Source: Chlamydiota bacterium (GTDB lineage Bacteria > Chlamydiota > Chlamydiia > Chlamydiales > JACKPQ01). Taken from it: a DNA stretch of 64,000 nucleotides. Shown piece after piece: positions 1 through 9,572 of the stretch (the first letter of the stretch is position 1; each line of letters opens with the position of its first letter). The notes beneath the pieces are model-generated. The model made no database searches. It was not told the origin of the DNA and saw only the letters and a program-made list of their open reading frames with translations. The translations under genes were made by a program, and so were the position numbers. The stretch covers positions 1 to 64,000 of the forward strand of contig JAJFLZ010000037.1 in assembly GCA_021772435.1 (NCBI GenBank), read 5' to 3'.

Positions 1-33
1 GTGGTTATCAAAAGTTCTTCGGACACTTTTGCC

Positions 34-75
34 TCCTGTTGTTAGGGTGAAGATTTAACAACAGGATTTTTTATT
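34..75 (+). terminator. Rho-independent terminator of a gene upstream of the window
   Basis: A perfect 11-bp inverted repeat (34-44 with 56-66, core CCTGTTGTT/AACAACAGG) has an 11-nt loop and is followed by a T-rich run (67-75). This is a classic intrinsic terminator on the plus strand. It separates whatever lies upstream from the DUF4143 remnant that follows, so the remnant is not simply the tail of an upstream operon gene. Confidence 0.8.
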
Positions 76-128
76 TGATGATTTTTCTCAAGTCTTTTTT
101 GTTAAGCTATTTGCTCTAGAGTTGATCC

Positions 129-881
129 ATGATTCGCGTTAGCTTAAAACATGGTCACCTCCCTTCTGTATTTTCGACAAAACATCCAGCTGATTATTTA
201 AAATCTTATATCGGTGTCTATCTCAAAGAGGAGGTCCTACAAGAAGGGTTAACAAGGCAGCTCGATTCTTTTGCTAAAGCTTTAGAAATTGCGAGCTTTT
301 CACAAGGTTCTACCATCAATTATTCTGAAATCGCTAGAGAAGTTGGTATCGATCGCCGGGTAGTTACTGGCTATATTGATATCATGGTTGATTTGCTTTT
401 AGCTGTACGTCTGCCAATTTTCACGAGGCGAGCTAAGCGCAAGTTAATCACAAATGCAAAGTTTTATTTTTTTGATGTGGGCGTCTATCGATCGCTCCGG
501 CCAACGGGCCCTTTTGATCAAACAGCAGACATCGAAGGCACCGCACTTGAGACGTTATTTTTTCAAGAATTGCGAGCTGTCAATGATTACTATCAATTAA
601 ATTACACGCTTCATTTTTGGCGCACTCAAAGTAAATTAGAAGTTGATTTTGTTTTATACGGTGAAAACGGATTTTTTGCATTTGAAATTAAGCGATCAAA
701 AAACATAACACCAAAAGATTTAAAGCCCTTGCAAGAATTTATCAAAGACTATCCTGAGGTTAATGCGTTTGTCGTGTACGGAGGGAATCAGAAGCTTTAC
801 TTTGGTAAAATCACAGCCATCCCGTTTACAGAATGCTTACAAGCTCTACCAAAATTACTACAAAACTATAACAAGATCTAG
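129..881 (+). pseudogene. DUF4143 / AAA-type ATPase C-terminal remnant
   Basis: The 250 residues match the C-terminal half of the prokaryotic AAA (AAA_14-DUF4143) proteins: the SYIGVYLKEEV segment, a small winged-helix part (INYSEIAREVGIDRRVVTGY), the KFYFFDVGVYRSL strand, and the nuclease-like C-terminus with FWRTQSKLEVDFVL and FAFEIKRS. Full-length relatives have about 380-450 residues with a Walker A/B ATPase domain in front; that part is absent. A strong terminator lies 54 bases upstream of the first ATG, so the 5' half cannot lie just beyond the edge. A second frame (about 101-139) reads a short FVKLFALELI stretch that resembles the family residues just before this domain, which suggests a frameshift as well as a deletion. 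Its stop interlocks with the trxA stop by 4 bp. I read it as a decayed copy of a mobile-type ATPase; a functional short protein is less likely. Confidence 0.6.
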
Positions 882-1186
882 AGGGCGCCGCTGACAAAGT
901 GCTTGATGGCTTCAGCATCGCGCAGACCTACAAGGCGGTTTACCTCTTTTCCATCTTTGAAGAGAATAAGCGTTGGAACAGAAGTCACCTGGTATTGACC
1001 GGCAACTTTTTGGTTTTGATCGATATCGAGTTTGCCAAAAGAGGCCTTGCCTTGGAGTTCGGATGCAACACCTTCAATAACGGGTGTTAACATACGGCAT
1101 GGGCCGCACCAATCAGCGAAAAAGTCTACTAAGATAACCCCTTGTTTGATTTTTTCTTCAAAGTTGTCGTCGGTGAATTGGTCCAT
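878..1186 (-). CDS. trxA: Thioredoxin
   Basis: Small cytoplasmic dithiol-disulfide oxidoreductase that keeps target proteins reduced with thioredoxin reductase. At 102 residues it has the normal thioredoxin length. The active site is WCGPC at residues 26-30 after the beta strand ILVDFFAD, the buried Asp is D21, and the cis-Pro is in TSVPTLILF near residue 70. The start ATG is preceded by GGAGG at good spacing. It is transcribed alone from the region it shares with the ankyrin lipoprotein gene, and its stop overlaps the DUF4143 remnant on the other strand by 4 bp. Confidence 0.96.
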   Translation of the reverse strand: MDQFTDDNFEEKIKQGVILVDFFADWCGPCRMLTPVIEGVASELQGKASFGKLDIDQNQKVAGQYQVTSVPTLILFKDGKEVNRLVGLRDAEAIKHFVSGAL

Positions 1187-1243
1187 GATAATGCCTCCAT
1201 TTATGGGCCTAATGTTATCACAAATACCTACTTAGAGCAAGTG

Positions 1244-1271
1244 TGTATACCGATCGTGAATGAAAATTCAA
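1244..1271 (-). promoter_or_regulatory. Candidate sigma-70-type promoter for trxA
   Basis: On the minus strand TTGAAT (1271-1266) and TATACA (1249-1244) are 16 bp apart, upstream of trxA. A second option, TTGCTC-17-TAACAT, lies nearer the gene. Called from hexamer match and spacing only. Confidence 0.4.
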
Positions 1272-1288
1272 GGAATGAGGAGCTAACA

Positions 1289-1317
1289 TTGATAATTCCC
1301 TAGAAGAAGAATTAAAT
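1289..1317 (+). promoter_or_regulatory. Candidate promoter for the ankyrin lipoprotein gene
   Basis: TTGATA and TTAAAT are separated by 17 bp, 48 bp before the start codon. The -35 hexamer is good and the -10 is weak. The gene itself has a clear GAGGG ribosome binding site. Confidence 0.35.
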
Positions 1318-1364
1318 ATTTTGATATTGTTGACTTAACAAACGCTAACGCACGCGAGGGAACC

Positions 1365-2210
1365 ATGAAAAGTTTAAGTTTAATCACGTTAATGTCTCTA
1401 TGTATTCTCGGCTGCCAAAAGAATCAAACGACAGAACAAACTGTTACAAGTTATACATCGGATGTATCTCAAAAAATGGCAATGTCTCAGACTGAGGAAA
1501 ACTTGATTAGCAAATATAAAAATTTTGTCGCCACGACGGAAAATATCGACGAATACGATTCAAAAGGCCATACATATTTAATCTCTGCAATCGAAGAAAA
1601 TAATATTCCCGCTGTAAAGTTAATCTTATCCAAAAATCCTGACGTCAATAAACCTTCAAAAGGTGGTGTGTCTCCCCTTATGGCTGTCATTCAAAACGGC
1701 AATAAGAGCATTCCAAAGGTTTTAAGAAACGGTGCTGTCACATTTATTGAGCCAAAAGGTTCTGTTAACGAGCTCTTACTTCAACAGCTGCTTGATGCTG
1801 GCGCAGATGTCAATTTAAGTAACCATGATGGTCTAACAGCTCTGATGGTAGCTGCCAACTTTGGCAACAAAGATGGCGTACGTTTTTTACTCGACAATAA
1901 CGCAGATTATAATAAAAAAGACAAAAACGGGATTTCTGCTTTAGGCTATGCGGTAGCAAATGACCATGCTGAAATTGTCGGTGTTTTAGCCAAGTCAGGC
2001 GCTGAAGTAGATGTGATCGACAATCAAGGTCAGTCACCTTTGATGTATGCTGCTGAAAATGGTTTTTTAGATACCGCAAAGCTTTTGATACAAAAGGGAG
2101 CCAACGTTAATATCAGGGATCATTATGATGTATCTCCTCTGCAACTCGCAAAGTTGCAAGAGCACTTAGACGTAGCAAAATTAATTTCTCGTAACGGTGG
2201 CAAGGATTGA
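1365..2210 (+). CDS. Ankyrin-repeat lipoprotein
   Basis: The 281-residue protein begins with a type II signal peptide: a short basic start, a hydrophobic stretch, then CILGC with Cys17 as the likely lipidated residue. It should therefore be exported and membrane-anchored. A linker of about 45 residues is followed by ankyrin repeats, one near residues 65-97 and four well-formed units from about 140 to the end with the usual DGLTALMVAA and G-AD/GANVN signatures. Ankyrin repeats bind proteins; many Chlamydia-related bacteria and amoeba symbionts use such proteins at the host interface, but a lipoprotein version could equally act in the periplasm. GAGGGAACC precedes the ATG. The 3' end overlaps convergent plsC by 30 bp. 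The partner is unknown. Confidence 0.85.
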   Translation: MKSLSLITLMSLCILGCQKNQTTEQTVTSYTSDVSQKMAMSQTEENLISKYKNFVATTENIDEYDSKGHTYLISAIEENNIPAVKLILSKNPDVNKPSKGGVSPLMAVIQNGNKSIPKVLRNGAVTFIEPKGSVNELLLQQLLDAGADVNLSNHDGLTALMVAANFGNKDGVRFLLDNNADYNKKDKNGISALGYAVANDHAEIVGVLAKSGAEVDVIDNQGQSPLMYAAENGFLDTAKLLIQKGANVNIRDHYDVSPLQLAKLQEHLDVAKLISRNGGKD

Positions 2211-2840
2211 GGTTTTAAGTCTGCGCAATTCAGACATGAAGCAGTCCGTTATCTGTTTTTGAGCATCTTTTCTTTCGAGATGGCTAAAATTTTGGGGTTT
2301 AATTGCAGAGCCAAAGGACACTGTAATTTTTCCCCATAATTTTGGAAATTTTCGAGACCGAGGCCAAACTTTTTCTGCACCGGCAATGTAAACGGGAATG
2401 ATAGGACAACCGCTTTTTTGCGCCAAAAGCCCCAGCCCTTCTCGAACCTCCCCAAACTCACCTTCAGTACGTGTGCCTTCTGGAAAGATTAGAACTTTTT
2501 TGCCTTCTTTTAGCAATTTTAAAATAGTGCGCAAAACGGAAACATCACTAGCCCCGCCAGATACAGGATGAGCGTTGAGATTACGTATAAAAAGCCCAAG
2601 TAGTTTGTGATCAAAGAGTGTTTTTCTAGCAAGAAAATGTATTTCTTCTGAAACAGATGCAGCTACAAGGGGAGGATCGTAAAAAGAAACATGATTAGCA
2701 GCGATGATAGCACCACCTTTAACATAATTTTCGATACCGCAAATTTTATGGCGATAAAATAGGCGAAAAAAAGAACCGAAAAGCAAAATAACCCATTTAT
2801 AGAAAAGGGATGCCGATGTATTCTTGATCCAGTATTTCAA
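2181..2840 (-). CDS. plsC: 1-acyl-sn-glycerol-3-phosphate acyltransferase
   Basis: Inner-membrane enzyme that adds the second acyl chain to lysophosphatidate to give phosphatidate. It has the PlsC signatures: H50-x4-D55 in NHVSFYDP and FPEGTR at about 119-124, with a hydrophobic N-terminal segment (residues 13-28) for membrane attachment. The 219 residues are normal for the short bacterial form. The start codon overlaps the cmk stop by 4 bp, so the two are translationally coupled. It ends the minus-strand uppS-cdsA-cmk-plsC unit, which matches the Chlamydia order; its product feeds CdsA encoded in the same unit. Confidence 0.93.
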   Translation of the reverse strand: MKYWIKNTSASLFYKWVILLFGSFFRLFYRHKICGIENYVKGGAIIAANHVSFYDPPLVAASVSEEIHFLARKTLFDHKLLGLFIRNLNAHPVSGGASDVSVLRTILKLLKEGKKVLIFPEGTRTEGEFGEVREGLGLLAQKSGCPIIPVYIAGAEKVWPRSRKFPKLWGKITVSFGSAIKPQNFSHLERKDAQKQITDCFMSELRRLKTSILATVTRN

Positions 2841-3496
2841 CTTTTCACCTGCTTTTTGATTGCCTCCACAACTTCAGCAATCGTCATTGTGCTAGTATCG
2901 ATTACATGTGCGTCTTCTGCCTGCAAAAGAGGAGCAATTTCGCGGTTAGCATCTTGAGCGTCCCTTGCAATAATGCTCTGTTTAATCTCTTCTAAATCAA
3001 AATGTTGATCCGGAAATTTAGCTCTCATCTCCTCAAAGCGCCTCTTAGCTCGAATATCTGCACTTGCAGTCAAAAAGATTTTAAGCTGCGCATTAGGAAA
3101 AATAACGGTCCCAATATCGCGCCCTTCACATACGAGATTGCCTCTTTCTCCAGCACCACGCTGCAGGGCAGCCATGGCTTTTCTAACAAAGGCGTATGTA
3201 GCAATTTTAGATGAGAGCGTTGAAACCTCTTCAGTCCGGATCTCATTTGTGATATCTTGGGAACCTAAATAATGAAGCCAATTGCCCTTTTCAAAACGAC
3301 TGTGAAAATTGAAAGCTCTCGATAGCTCCTCAATTTGTTCAAAGTCACTTGCATCAATGTTTTTTTCAAGCATTTGCAAAGCTAAACCCCGGTACATAGC
3401 CCCGCTATCGAGATAGTCGAATTTTAAATTTTCCGCGAGTAATCTTGCTATTGTCGACTTACCGGTGCCTGACGGCCCATCAATTGTGATGATCAT
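2837..3496 (-). CDS. cmk: Cytidylate kinase
   Basis: Phosphorylates CMP and dCMP, recycling the CMP released when phospholipids are made from CDP-diacylglycerol. The 219-residue protein has the P-loop GPSGTGKS at residues 7-14, the CMP-binding region with YLDSGAMYRG, and EGRDIGTVIFP, which is highly conserved in Cmk. The length is typical. The gene sits between cdsA (5 bp upstream) and plsC (4-bp overlap), which fits its link to lipid synthesis. Confidence 0.95.
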   Translation of the reverse strand: MIITIDGPSGTGKSTIARLLAENLKFDYLDSGAMYRGLALQMLEKNIDASDFEQIEELSRAFNFHSRFEKGNWLHYLGSQDITNEIRTEEVSTLSSKIATYAFVRKAMAALQRGAGERGNLVCEGRDIGTVIFPNAQLKIFLTASADIRAKRRFEEMRAKFPDQHFDLEEIKQSIIARDAQDANREIAPLLQAEDAHVIDTSTMTIAEVVEAIKKQVKS

Positions 3497-3501
3497 AACA
3501 T

Positions 3502-4362
3502 TTAGAAACCTTGAATGAAGAAATAAGTAAAGGGCGCTGTAAATAGAAGGGAATCCAAAACATCAAGCACACCGCCGATTCCGGGAATTTTGTTGCTGTC
3601 TTTGACTTTGGCATCTCGCTTTAAGAGTGACTCTGCTAAATCGCCCACCTGCGCTAAAATCCCAATGAGCGCGCCTAGCCAAATAGCTCGTGAAAGGGTA
3701 AGGGAAAAAGCTTCAAACGAGAGAGCTTGCGCTAAATAATAGAGCCCAATACTTGTACCAATCGCGGTTGCAAGCCCCATGATCGCCCCCTCATGCGTTT
3801 TGTTAGGAGAGAGCTTTGTCGTCAGCTTTTTTTGACCCAAAAACTTGCCAACAAAATAGGCACCCACATCGGTCATTTTCGTTACAGCAATGAGGTACAC
3901 AAGCCACCAAATCCCATCTTGACCGGGCAGATAAAGAATGCGCAGCATAAGAGCTAGAGGAATGGCGACGTAACACACGCCAAAAAAACCCGTAGCAATA
4001 TTGACAAGTGAGTTTTCAATCTTGTCAAAATAATATACGCATAAAGCGACGACTGAAAAAAGGAGAATAATGACTGAAATTTGATTCCAAAGTCCAAAAA
4101 CAGGAGGAGCATAAATCGCAAAAACTTCTAAAACACCTACAAAAATGAGCAGTCTAGAGGGTGGATTCAATTTTTTTGCAATCATTAGCCTAGCATATTC
4201 CCAAACCCCTACCCCAGCAAGCAAAGCCACAAAGAGTAAATTCAAAATTTGAACTACGGGATTTAAACGATAGACAAGCAGTAAGATCACAAGCGGAATG
4301 ATGATCGCATAACACACGATGCGACGAGCTAAATCCGATGCAATATTTGATTTTTTATTCAT
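3502..4362 (-). CDS. cdsA: Phosphatidate cytidylyltransferase (CDP-diglyceride synthase)
   Basis: Polytopic membrane enzyme making CDP-diacylglycerol from phosphatidate and CTP. The 286-residue sequence has about eight hydrophobic segments and the C-terminal family signature, here KRDAKVKDSNKIPGIGGVLD followed by VLDSLLFTAPFTYF, with the conserved Lys-Asp and Asp residues that bind metal and substrate. GKFLGQKKLTTKLSPNKTHEG is also typical. It overlaps the uppS stop by 4 bp and precedes cmk. CDP-diacylglycerol is the substrate class of the CDP-alcohol transferase encoded at 31.6 kb. Confidence 0.94.
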   Translation of the reverse strand: MNKKSNIASDLARRIVCYAIIIPLVILLLVYRLNPVVQILNLLFVALLAGVGVWEYARLMIAKKLNPPSRLLIFVGVLEVFAIYAPPVFGLWNQISVIILLFSVVALCVYYFDKIENSLVNIATGFFGVCYVAIPLALMLRILYLPGQDGIWWLVYLIAVTKMTDVGAYFVGKFLGQKKLTTKLSPNKTHEGAIMGLATAIGTSIGLYYLAQALSFEAFSLTLSRAIWLGALIGILAQVGDLAESLLKRDAKVKDSNKIPGIGGVLDVLDSLLFTAPFTYFFIQGF

Positions 4363-5057
4363 TTGCCAAACCGCCTTTTACGGTTTTGATATTCTTGTAA
4401 TGCCCCAGCCAGATGATCTTTTGTAAAATCTGGCCAAAGTGTTTCTGTAATGTATACCTCAGAATAGGAAATCTGCCAAAGGAGAAAATTACTAAGACGC
4501 ATTTCTCCTCCTGTTCGAATGAGTAAATCTGGATCTGGCCAATGCCTCGTATCGAGATAATTTGAAAAAAGTTTTTCATCTAGATCGTTCGGGTCTGCTA
4601 AATTGCTAGCACATTCCTTTGCAAACTGGCGAGCAGCTCTGCAAATCTCATCTCTTGCTCCATAACCAAGAGCTAAAACCAAATCAAATTCCGTTCCACC
4701 TGTGGTCATGCGCTTTGTTTCAGCAAGAATTTTTTGAATTTTCTCTGGTAAATCTAGTAAATTGCCGATGGTGTGCAATCGTACGCTATCCTCAATGAGA
4801 TTTTGCCTCTTTTTGACAAGATATGTTTCTAAAAGCTGCATCAGCATTCCAATTTCTAATTTACTCCGTGATCTGTTTTCAGTGGAGAACGCATAAAGCG
4901 TCAAAATTTTGGCCCCACTATCTTTTGCGGCTTTAATCACATCTTGTACTTGCTCAGCACCCTGCAGATGCCCTAGGTCAAATTGTAATTTTTTTTGCTT
5001 AGCCCACCGCCGATTTCCATCCATGATAATCGCAATGTGCTTTGGCTTAGAATTCAT
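4359..5057 (-). CDS. uppS: Isoprenyl transferase (undecaprenyl diphosphate synthase)
   Basis: Condenses isopentenyl diphosphate onto farnesyl diphosphate to make the C55 lipid carrier for envelope polymers. The cis-prenyltransferase signatures are present: IIMDGNRRWA with the catalytic Asp, LYAFSTENRSR, LLIRTGGEMRLSNFLLWQ, and the Glu in the YSEVY motif. From the chosen ATG it is 232 residues. I prefer this ATG because GGAG lies 9 nt before it; a TTG five codons upstream would remove that site. It is the first gene of the uppS-cdsA-cmk-plsC unit. Confidence 0.93.
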   Translation of the reverse strand: MNSKPKHIAIIMDGNRRWAKQKKLQFDLGHLQGAEQVQDVIKAAKDSGAKILTLYAFSTENRSRSKLEIGMLMQLLETYLVKKRQNLIEDSVRLHTIGNLLDLPEKIQKILAETKRMTTGGTEFDLVLALGYGARDEICRAARQFAKECASNLADPNDLDEKLFSNYLDTRHWPDPDLLIRTGGEMRLSNFLLWQISYSEVYITETLWPDFTKDHLAGALQEYQNRKRRFGK

Positions 5058-5080
5058 GAGAACAGTCTCCAAATATCTGC

Positions 5081-5120
5081 ATTATAGCACGTTGATTAAT
5101 ATCCCTCCATCAGCTACGAT
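5081..5120. promoter_or_regulatory. Divergent promoter region uppS / secDF
   Basis: For secDF, TTGATT (5092-5097) and TACGAT (5115-5120) are spaced 17 bp on the plus strand. For uppS, a perfect TATAAT lies on the minus strand at 5086-5081, but its -35 is poor. The two face away from each other in the short gap between the genes. Confidence 0.45.
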
Positions 5121-5149
5121 TATGTAAACGAAAAAATCAGGAAATGTTC

Positions 5150-8100
5150 ATGAAAAAAACAAAACGTTGGCAAGTTTTTTTAATCATCGCAGTCGTCACC
5201 TTAACCGTGATCAACATCCTTCCCACCATTTTTTACTATGCAAAACCGCTGCATAAACCCGTCGATCAAAAAAATGCAGAAAAGATTGCCCAAACGCTGA
5301 CTAATCGAGTCAATAATCTTGAAAATGAGTCACTTAACTGGGTAAAATCGTACGCGAATATCCTGCATCTTAAACCTGAAAAAATCCTCTTTGACGAGCA
5401 AAAACCAGATCAAATCGAAGTTAAGTTCGCTCAAGAGAAAGATGCTAAGCTTTTTGCATCGCATATTGAACGTGCCGGTCACATGATTCCCTTTGTCCCT
5501 ATGCAACTGACCCTTGCCGAAACAGACGATGCTAAAACTGTGGCACTCAAACGCCAAATACCGTTGCATTTTGAAAGCCCCGATGTAAAAAACATGTTTA
5601 AATACAGCGCAAAACGAGGGCAAGATGGCACCATCACAAACGAGTACCGTCAAATTGTTTTTGACAGATTAACAAGCCTTTTGGACACCTTAGCTGGCAC
5701 AGCGGAAAATGCGCGCTATCTAGATGCTGTTATTTCTAATCCAGCAAATCCGCAAACCGATGACCTGCTACTTTACATCGCCCACACCATTCAAACTTAT
5801 AGTGACACATTCGGAGCCGATACACCGATCGCTCAAAGGTTTTTTAGCACATTCACGCAAGGACCCTTCTCATCTTCAACTGAAGCTACCAACCAATTAA
5901 GCAAAAGCTTGGATGGTCTCAAAGATAAGTTAAAACTTCAACGCATTCAGCTTGAAACTGACACTGATCCGGCAAAAAAACAGCACTTAGAAGCCTTACT
6001 ATCTCACGAAGAACGCTTATCTTCCGCTCAAAAGATTTTAAAAAAATACAGCTCCCATTTTGCTGCTGGTCAGGCTCCCTTTGATGACAAAGCCATAAAA
6101 GTTAAGCTTGCCGCTCTGTCTGATCAAAAAAATGCTATCCATCTAGGAAAAAACAATCCATTCATCGAAAGTGTAACGATTGATTGGGCGGCCGATAAAC
6201 TTTTGTTTAAGCTACACGCTGACATCAAACAGGACGACCAACTGCTCTATGGAGAAATCGCCCGCATCAAACGAGAAACAAACGAAGAGATCAAGCCTGC
6301 GTCTGCTGGATTTGAAGTAGCTTTAAACAATCTCAGTAACAGCCAAAGCTTTCTTGTTTTCGATTTAGGCGAGCTTGCAAAAAAACGTAATCAGTCCATT
6401 TTATCTCTTTTGCAAGGCAGCTGGAACCCAAGTCACGTCGATTTTCAAAAAGAACATTTTCCGATTTGCGATCACAAGAGCTATCAGCAGTTATCAAAAG
6501 AAGATCAAGCATTTGGATTGCAAATTTACGCACCTGGAGCTGATGACAACGAACCCATGCCTGGATTTAAACGCGGATCACTCTACGTAATTGCTAGAGG
6601 GGCTGATCAAATCCTTAAAAAGCATCAAAACAACCAGAATTCCGATGGCGCAGCAGAATTTATCGATGATTTTCAGTCTCTACAAAAAATTCTAGCAAAC
6701 CAAGGTTTTCAAGGATATCCCGGAACAACTTACCCTTTAAATCGCTCATTTTCCAAAGATTTTATTTTCGAGGCTCCAGACTACTTCTCGACATTATTAA
6801 CAGCTACTAGGGAAAATTTTAAAGTTGTGGGAACAAACCGTTTTGCTATTTTAGAGTTTTCTGATGTAGAAGAGCGCATCCTGACCGAAAACCGCATCGA
6901 TACAGCTATCCACGAAGATCTGCTTAAATGGAAAGATGAATACCAAACAGCAAAATACAGCCGAGACATTCAAAAACGATTTGATGTCGCAGAACCTACC
7001 AAAAACAGCTTACTCAGCAATTTAGCTTTGAGTGTGAAAAAATATTTTCGCGGTGACGACCGTAAAATCCTTCACTGGGGCCTGGATTTATCCGGAGGTA
7101 AAACCGTGCGGATCGAACTGCGGGATCAAAACAACCAGATCGTCACAAACGAAGATCAACTGGACCAAGGCATCAATGAATTGCACGCCAGAGTTAACAA
7201 AATGGGCGTCTCGGAAATTTCTATAAGGAGAGAAGGCACACATATTTTGCTCGACTTTCCAGGCTCTCAAAACTATTCAGCAAGCGATTTAGTCAAAGCT
7301 TCATCAATGTATTTTCACGTAATCAATGAGCAGTTTTCTCCCTACAACCAAGCTCTTGGTGATGCCACATCTCAATTTCTACAAGGCGTCTGGAATGAGG
7401 CGATGGTAAAGGGTAAATCAGATGCCGATAGCATTCATGCCATTGCTTTTAGTCACCTTTACGGAGATTCAACGCAGCATCCCACTCCAAAAAACCAAGC
7501 TGCTAAACAGCTGCTTGCAAATGGATTGCAGCTTGTCAACCCACAAACGGCGCACTCATCAACAGATTTTAACGATAGCGTCTGCAAAATTGCCCTATGG
7601 CGCGGAGAAAAACCTGCAGATTGGCAAGGCCAGCCGCATCCTTTAATGATCGTCTTTAACACATCTGCCTTAGAAGGCTCATCTCTTACCAATGTGCGCG
7701 CTGGATACGATCCTTCCAAAGGCAACTATCTCTCTTTTAACGTAGGCGACTCTGAATCCAGACAGCAACTAGGTGCTTGGACAGGTCGTTTTTGCAAAGA
7801 AAAAGTTATCGGCACACCGCTTGCAGCTTTTACCGGTGGCAGAGGTTACCGCATGGCTGTTGTCCTAAACGGATCTATTGTCAACGCTCCCACACTTGAG
7901 AGTGGATTTTCCGATAGCGCCATGATCACAGGGTCTTTTACGCAAAGAGAAATTAACAAACTTGAAGCTGATCTAAAAGCAGGAAGCTTAAGCTTTGCTC
8001 CAAAAATTCTATCTGAGCAAAACGTCAGTCCTGAGCTTGGTCAAAAAGATCGCATGAAAGGGATCATTGCAACAGGTATTGCCCTGGTAGCTGTGATTGC

Positions 8101-9559
8101 CGTGATGATCGGCTACTACCGCTTTGCTGGGGTGGTTGCCTCGTTTGCAGTCATTTTCAATTTATTGATGATGTGGGCTACTTTGCAAAACATACAAGCA
8201 ACGCTTACTCTCGCCGGGATCGCTGGCATTATTTTAACATTGGGCATGGCAGTCGATGCTAACGTCCTCGTTTTCGAACGTGTGCGAGAAGAATACGATG
8301 AATGTGGAAACATCCAAACAGCTCTCTACACCGGCTATCGCAAAGCTTTTACAGCGATCTTTGATTCAAACATCACAACGCTTATCGCCGCGGTGATTCT
8401 GCTCAACTTCGATTCAGGGCCCATTAAAGCTTTTGCGATTATGCTCATTATTGGACTTGTTTCCTCAATGTTTTCGGCCCTTTTTCTAACACGCACCTAT
8501 TTTAATCACTGGGCAAAAAATCCTAAAAACACAGCACTCAAAATGGCGTCTTGGATCAAAACTCGTCAATTGAACTTTTTAGCCTACGCCAAATACGCCA
8601 TCTCTGCATCTGCTATTTTAGCCATCATTGGAGGCGTCTTCCTGTACAAAGAACGCGGCTCTATCATGGGCATGGACTTCACGGGCGGCTACTCGCTCAA
8701 CCTAGAACTCAAGTCTAACTCTTTGAAAAACTATCACGAGCTTGTAGAAAACGCATTGACACAAGCTGGCCTAAAATCTCAAGATTTCAAAGTGCGCGTG
8801 CTATCTCCTGCCAATCATCTACGTATCAATCTAAGCGCTAGCATGGACAATGAAGGAAGGCCGTTTCATGACATGCCATTTGCAACTGAGACGCAAAACA
8901 ATCCTAGACTAGCATGGACACTTAGCGCACTGCAAGATGCTGGCCTAGAAATGACAGATAGCTCTCTGCAGAAAATAGAACACAATTGGAATGCCATTAG
9001 CGGGCAGATATCTGGTGCTATGCGCCACAGTGCATTCATTGGCGTCATTTTGGCACTGCTATGCATCATGGTCTATATCACCATTCGCTTTGAATTTAAA
9101 TACGCCATGAGTGCGACGCTCAGCTTAGCACACGATGTTGTCTTAAGTATTGCTTGCATCGCCATTTTCCATGCTTTAGGCTTGCCGATTCAAATCGACC
9201 TAACCACTGTGGCAGCCTTGATGACTATCGTTGGTTATTCTTTAAACGATACGATCATTGTTTTTGACCGTATTCGAGAAGATGTGAGACTCCATCAGCG
9301 TAAATTGCACTTTAGAGAGATTATCAACCACGCGCTCAACGTAACCTTAAGTCGCACGTTAATGACATCAGCGACAACGCTCATTGTACTTGTAGCCCTC
9401 GTCCTCTTTGGCGGTACTTCCATTTTAGGATTTGCTTTAAGCATGACCATGGGTGTTATTATTGGAACAATTTCATCGCTGTTTGTAGCGACATCCCTCA
9501 TTCTTTTCTTCCATAATCGCGAGCAAAAAAGTCCCAAGCATGTTACATTAAAAGCTTAA
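5150..9559 (+). CDS. secDF: Protein translocase SecD-SecF fusion
   Basis: Inner-membrane motor that uses the proton gradient to complete Sec-dependent export. One chain of 1469 residues carries both units. The SecD part has an N-terminal membrane helix (about 8-28), a very long periplasmic region, GLDLSGGKTVRIEL near residue 645, and the membrane block ending in LGMAVDANVLVFERVREE with the essential Asp. The SecF part follows with MGMDFTGGYSLNLEL and GYSLNDTIIVFDRIRED. Such a fusion is also seen in Chlamydia (about 1400 residues). The region between the first helix and the canonical SecD P1 start is about 600 residues, much longer than in most bacteria. The ATG at 5150 is favoured over the one at 5144 because AGGA lies 7-8 nt before it. 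It is followed closely by recJ. Confidence 0.95.
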   Translation: MKKTKRWQVFLIIAVVTLTVINILPTIFYYAKPLHKPVDQKNAEKIAQTLTNRVNNLENESLNWVKSYANILHLKPEKILFDEQKPDQIEVKFAQEKDAKLFASHIERAGHMIPFVPMQLTLAETDDAKTVALKRQIPLHFESPDVKNMFKYSAKRGQDGTITNEYRQIVFDRLTSLLDTLAGTAENARYLDAVISNPANPQTDDLLLYIAHTIQTYSDTFGADTPIAQRFFSTFTQGPFSSSTEATNQLSKSLDGLKDKLKLQRIQLETDTDPAKKQHLEALLSHEERLSSAQKILKKYSSHFAAGQAPFDDKAIKVKLAALSDQKNAIHLGKNNPFIESVTIDWAADKLLFKLHADIKQDDQLLYGEIARIKRETNEEIKPASAGFEVALNNLSNSQSFLVFDLGELAKKRNQSILSLLQGSWNPSHVDFQKEHFPICDHKSYQQLSKEDQAFGLQIYAPGADDNEPMPGFKRGSLYVIARGADQILKKHQNNQNSDGAAEFIDDFQSLQKILANQGFQGYPGTTYPLNRSFSKDFIFEAPDYFSTLLTATRENFKVVGTNRFAILEFSDVEERILTENRIDTAIHEDLLKWKDEYQTAKYSRDIQKRFDVAEPTKNSLLSNLALSVKKYFRGDDRKILHWGLDLSGGKTVRIELRDQNNQIVTNEDQLDQGINELHARVNKMGVSEISIRREGTHILLDFPGSQNYSASDLVKASSMYFHVINEQFSPYNQALGDATSQFLQGVWNEAMVKGKSDADSIHAIAFSHLYGDSTQHPTPKNQAAKQLLANGLQLVNPQTAHSSTDFNDSVCKIALWRGEKPADWQGQPHPLMIVFNTSALEGSSLTNVRAGYDPSKGNYLSFNVGDSESRQQLGAWTGRFCKEKVIGTPLAAFTGGRGYRMAVVLNGSIVNAPTLESGFSDSAMITGSFTQREINKLEADLKAGSLSFAPKILSEQNVSPELGQKDRMKGIIATGIALVAVIAVMIGYYRFAGVVASFAVIFNLLMMWATLQNIQATLTLAGIAGIILTLGMAVDANVLVFERVREEYDECGNIQTALYTGYRKAFTAIFDSNITTLIAAVILLNFDSGPIKAFAIMLIIGLVSSMFSALFLTRTYFNHWAKNPKNTALKMASWIKTRQLNFLAYAKYAISASAILAIIGGVFLYKERGSIMGMDFTGGYSLNLELKSNSLKNYHELVENALTQAGLKSQDFKVRVLSPANHLRINLSASMDNEGRPFHDMPFATETQNNPRLAWTLSALQDAGLEMTDSSLQKIEHNWNAISGQISGAMRHSAFIGVILALLCIMVYITIRFEFKYAMSATLSLAHDVVLSIACIAIFHALGLPIQIDLTTVAALMTIVGYSLNDTIIVFDRIREDVRLHQRKLHFREIINHALNVTLSRTLMTSATTLIVLVALVLFGGTSILGFALSMTMGVIIGTISSLFVATSLILFFHNREQKSPKHVTLKA

Positions 9560-9572
9560 ATAAGAGGGGCTC

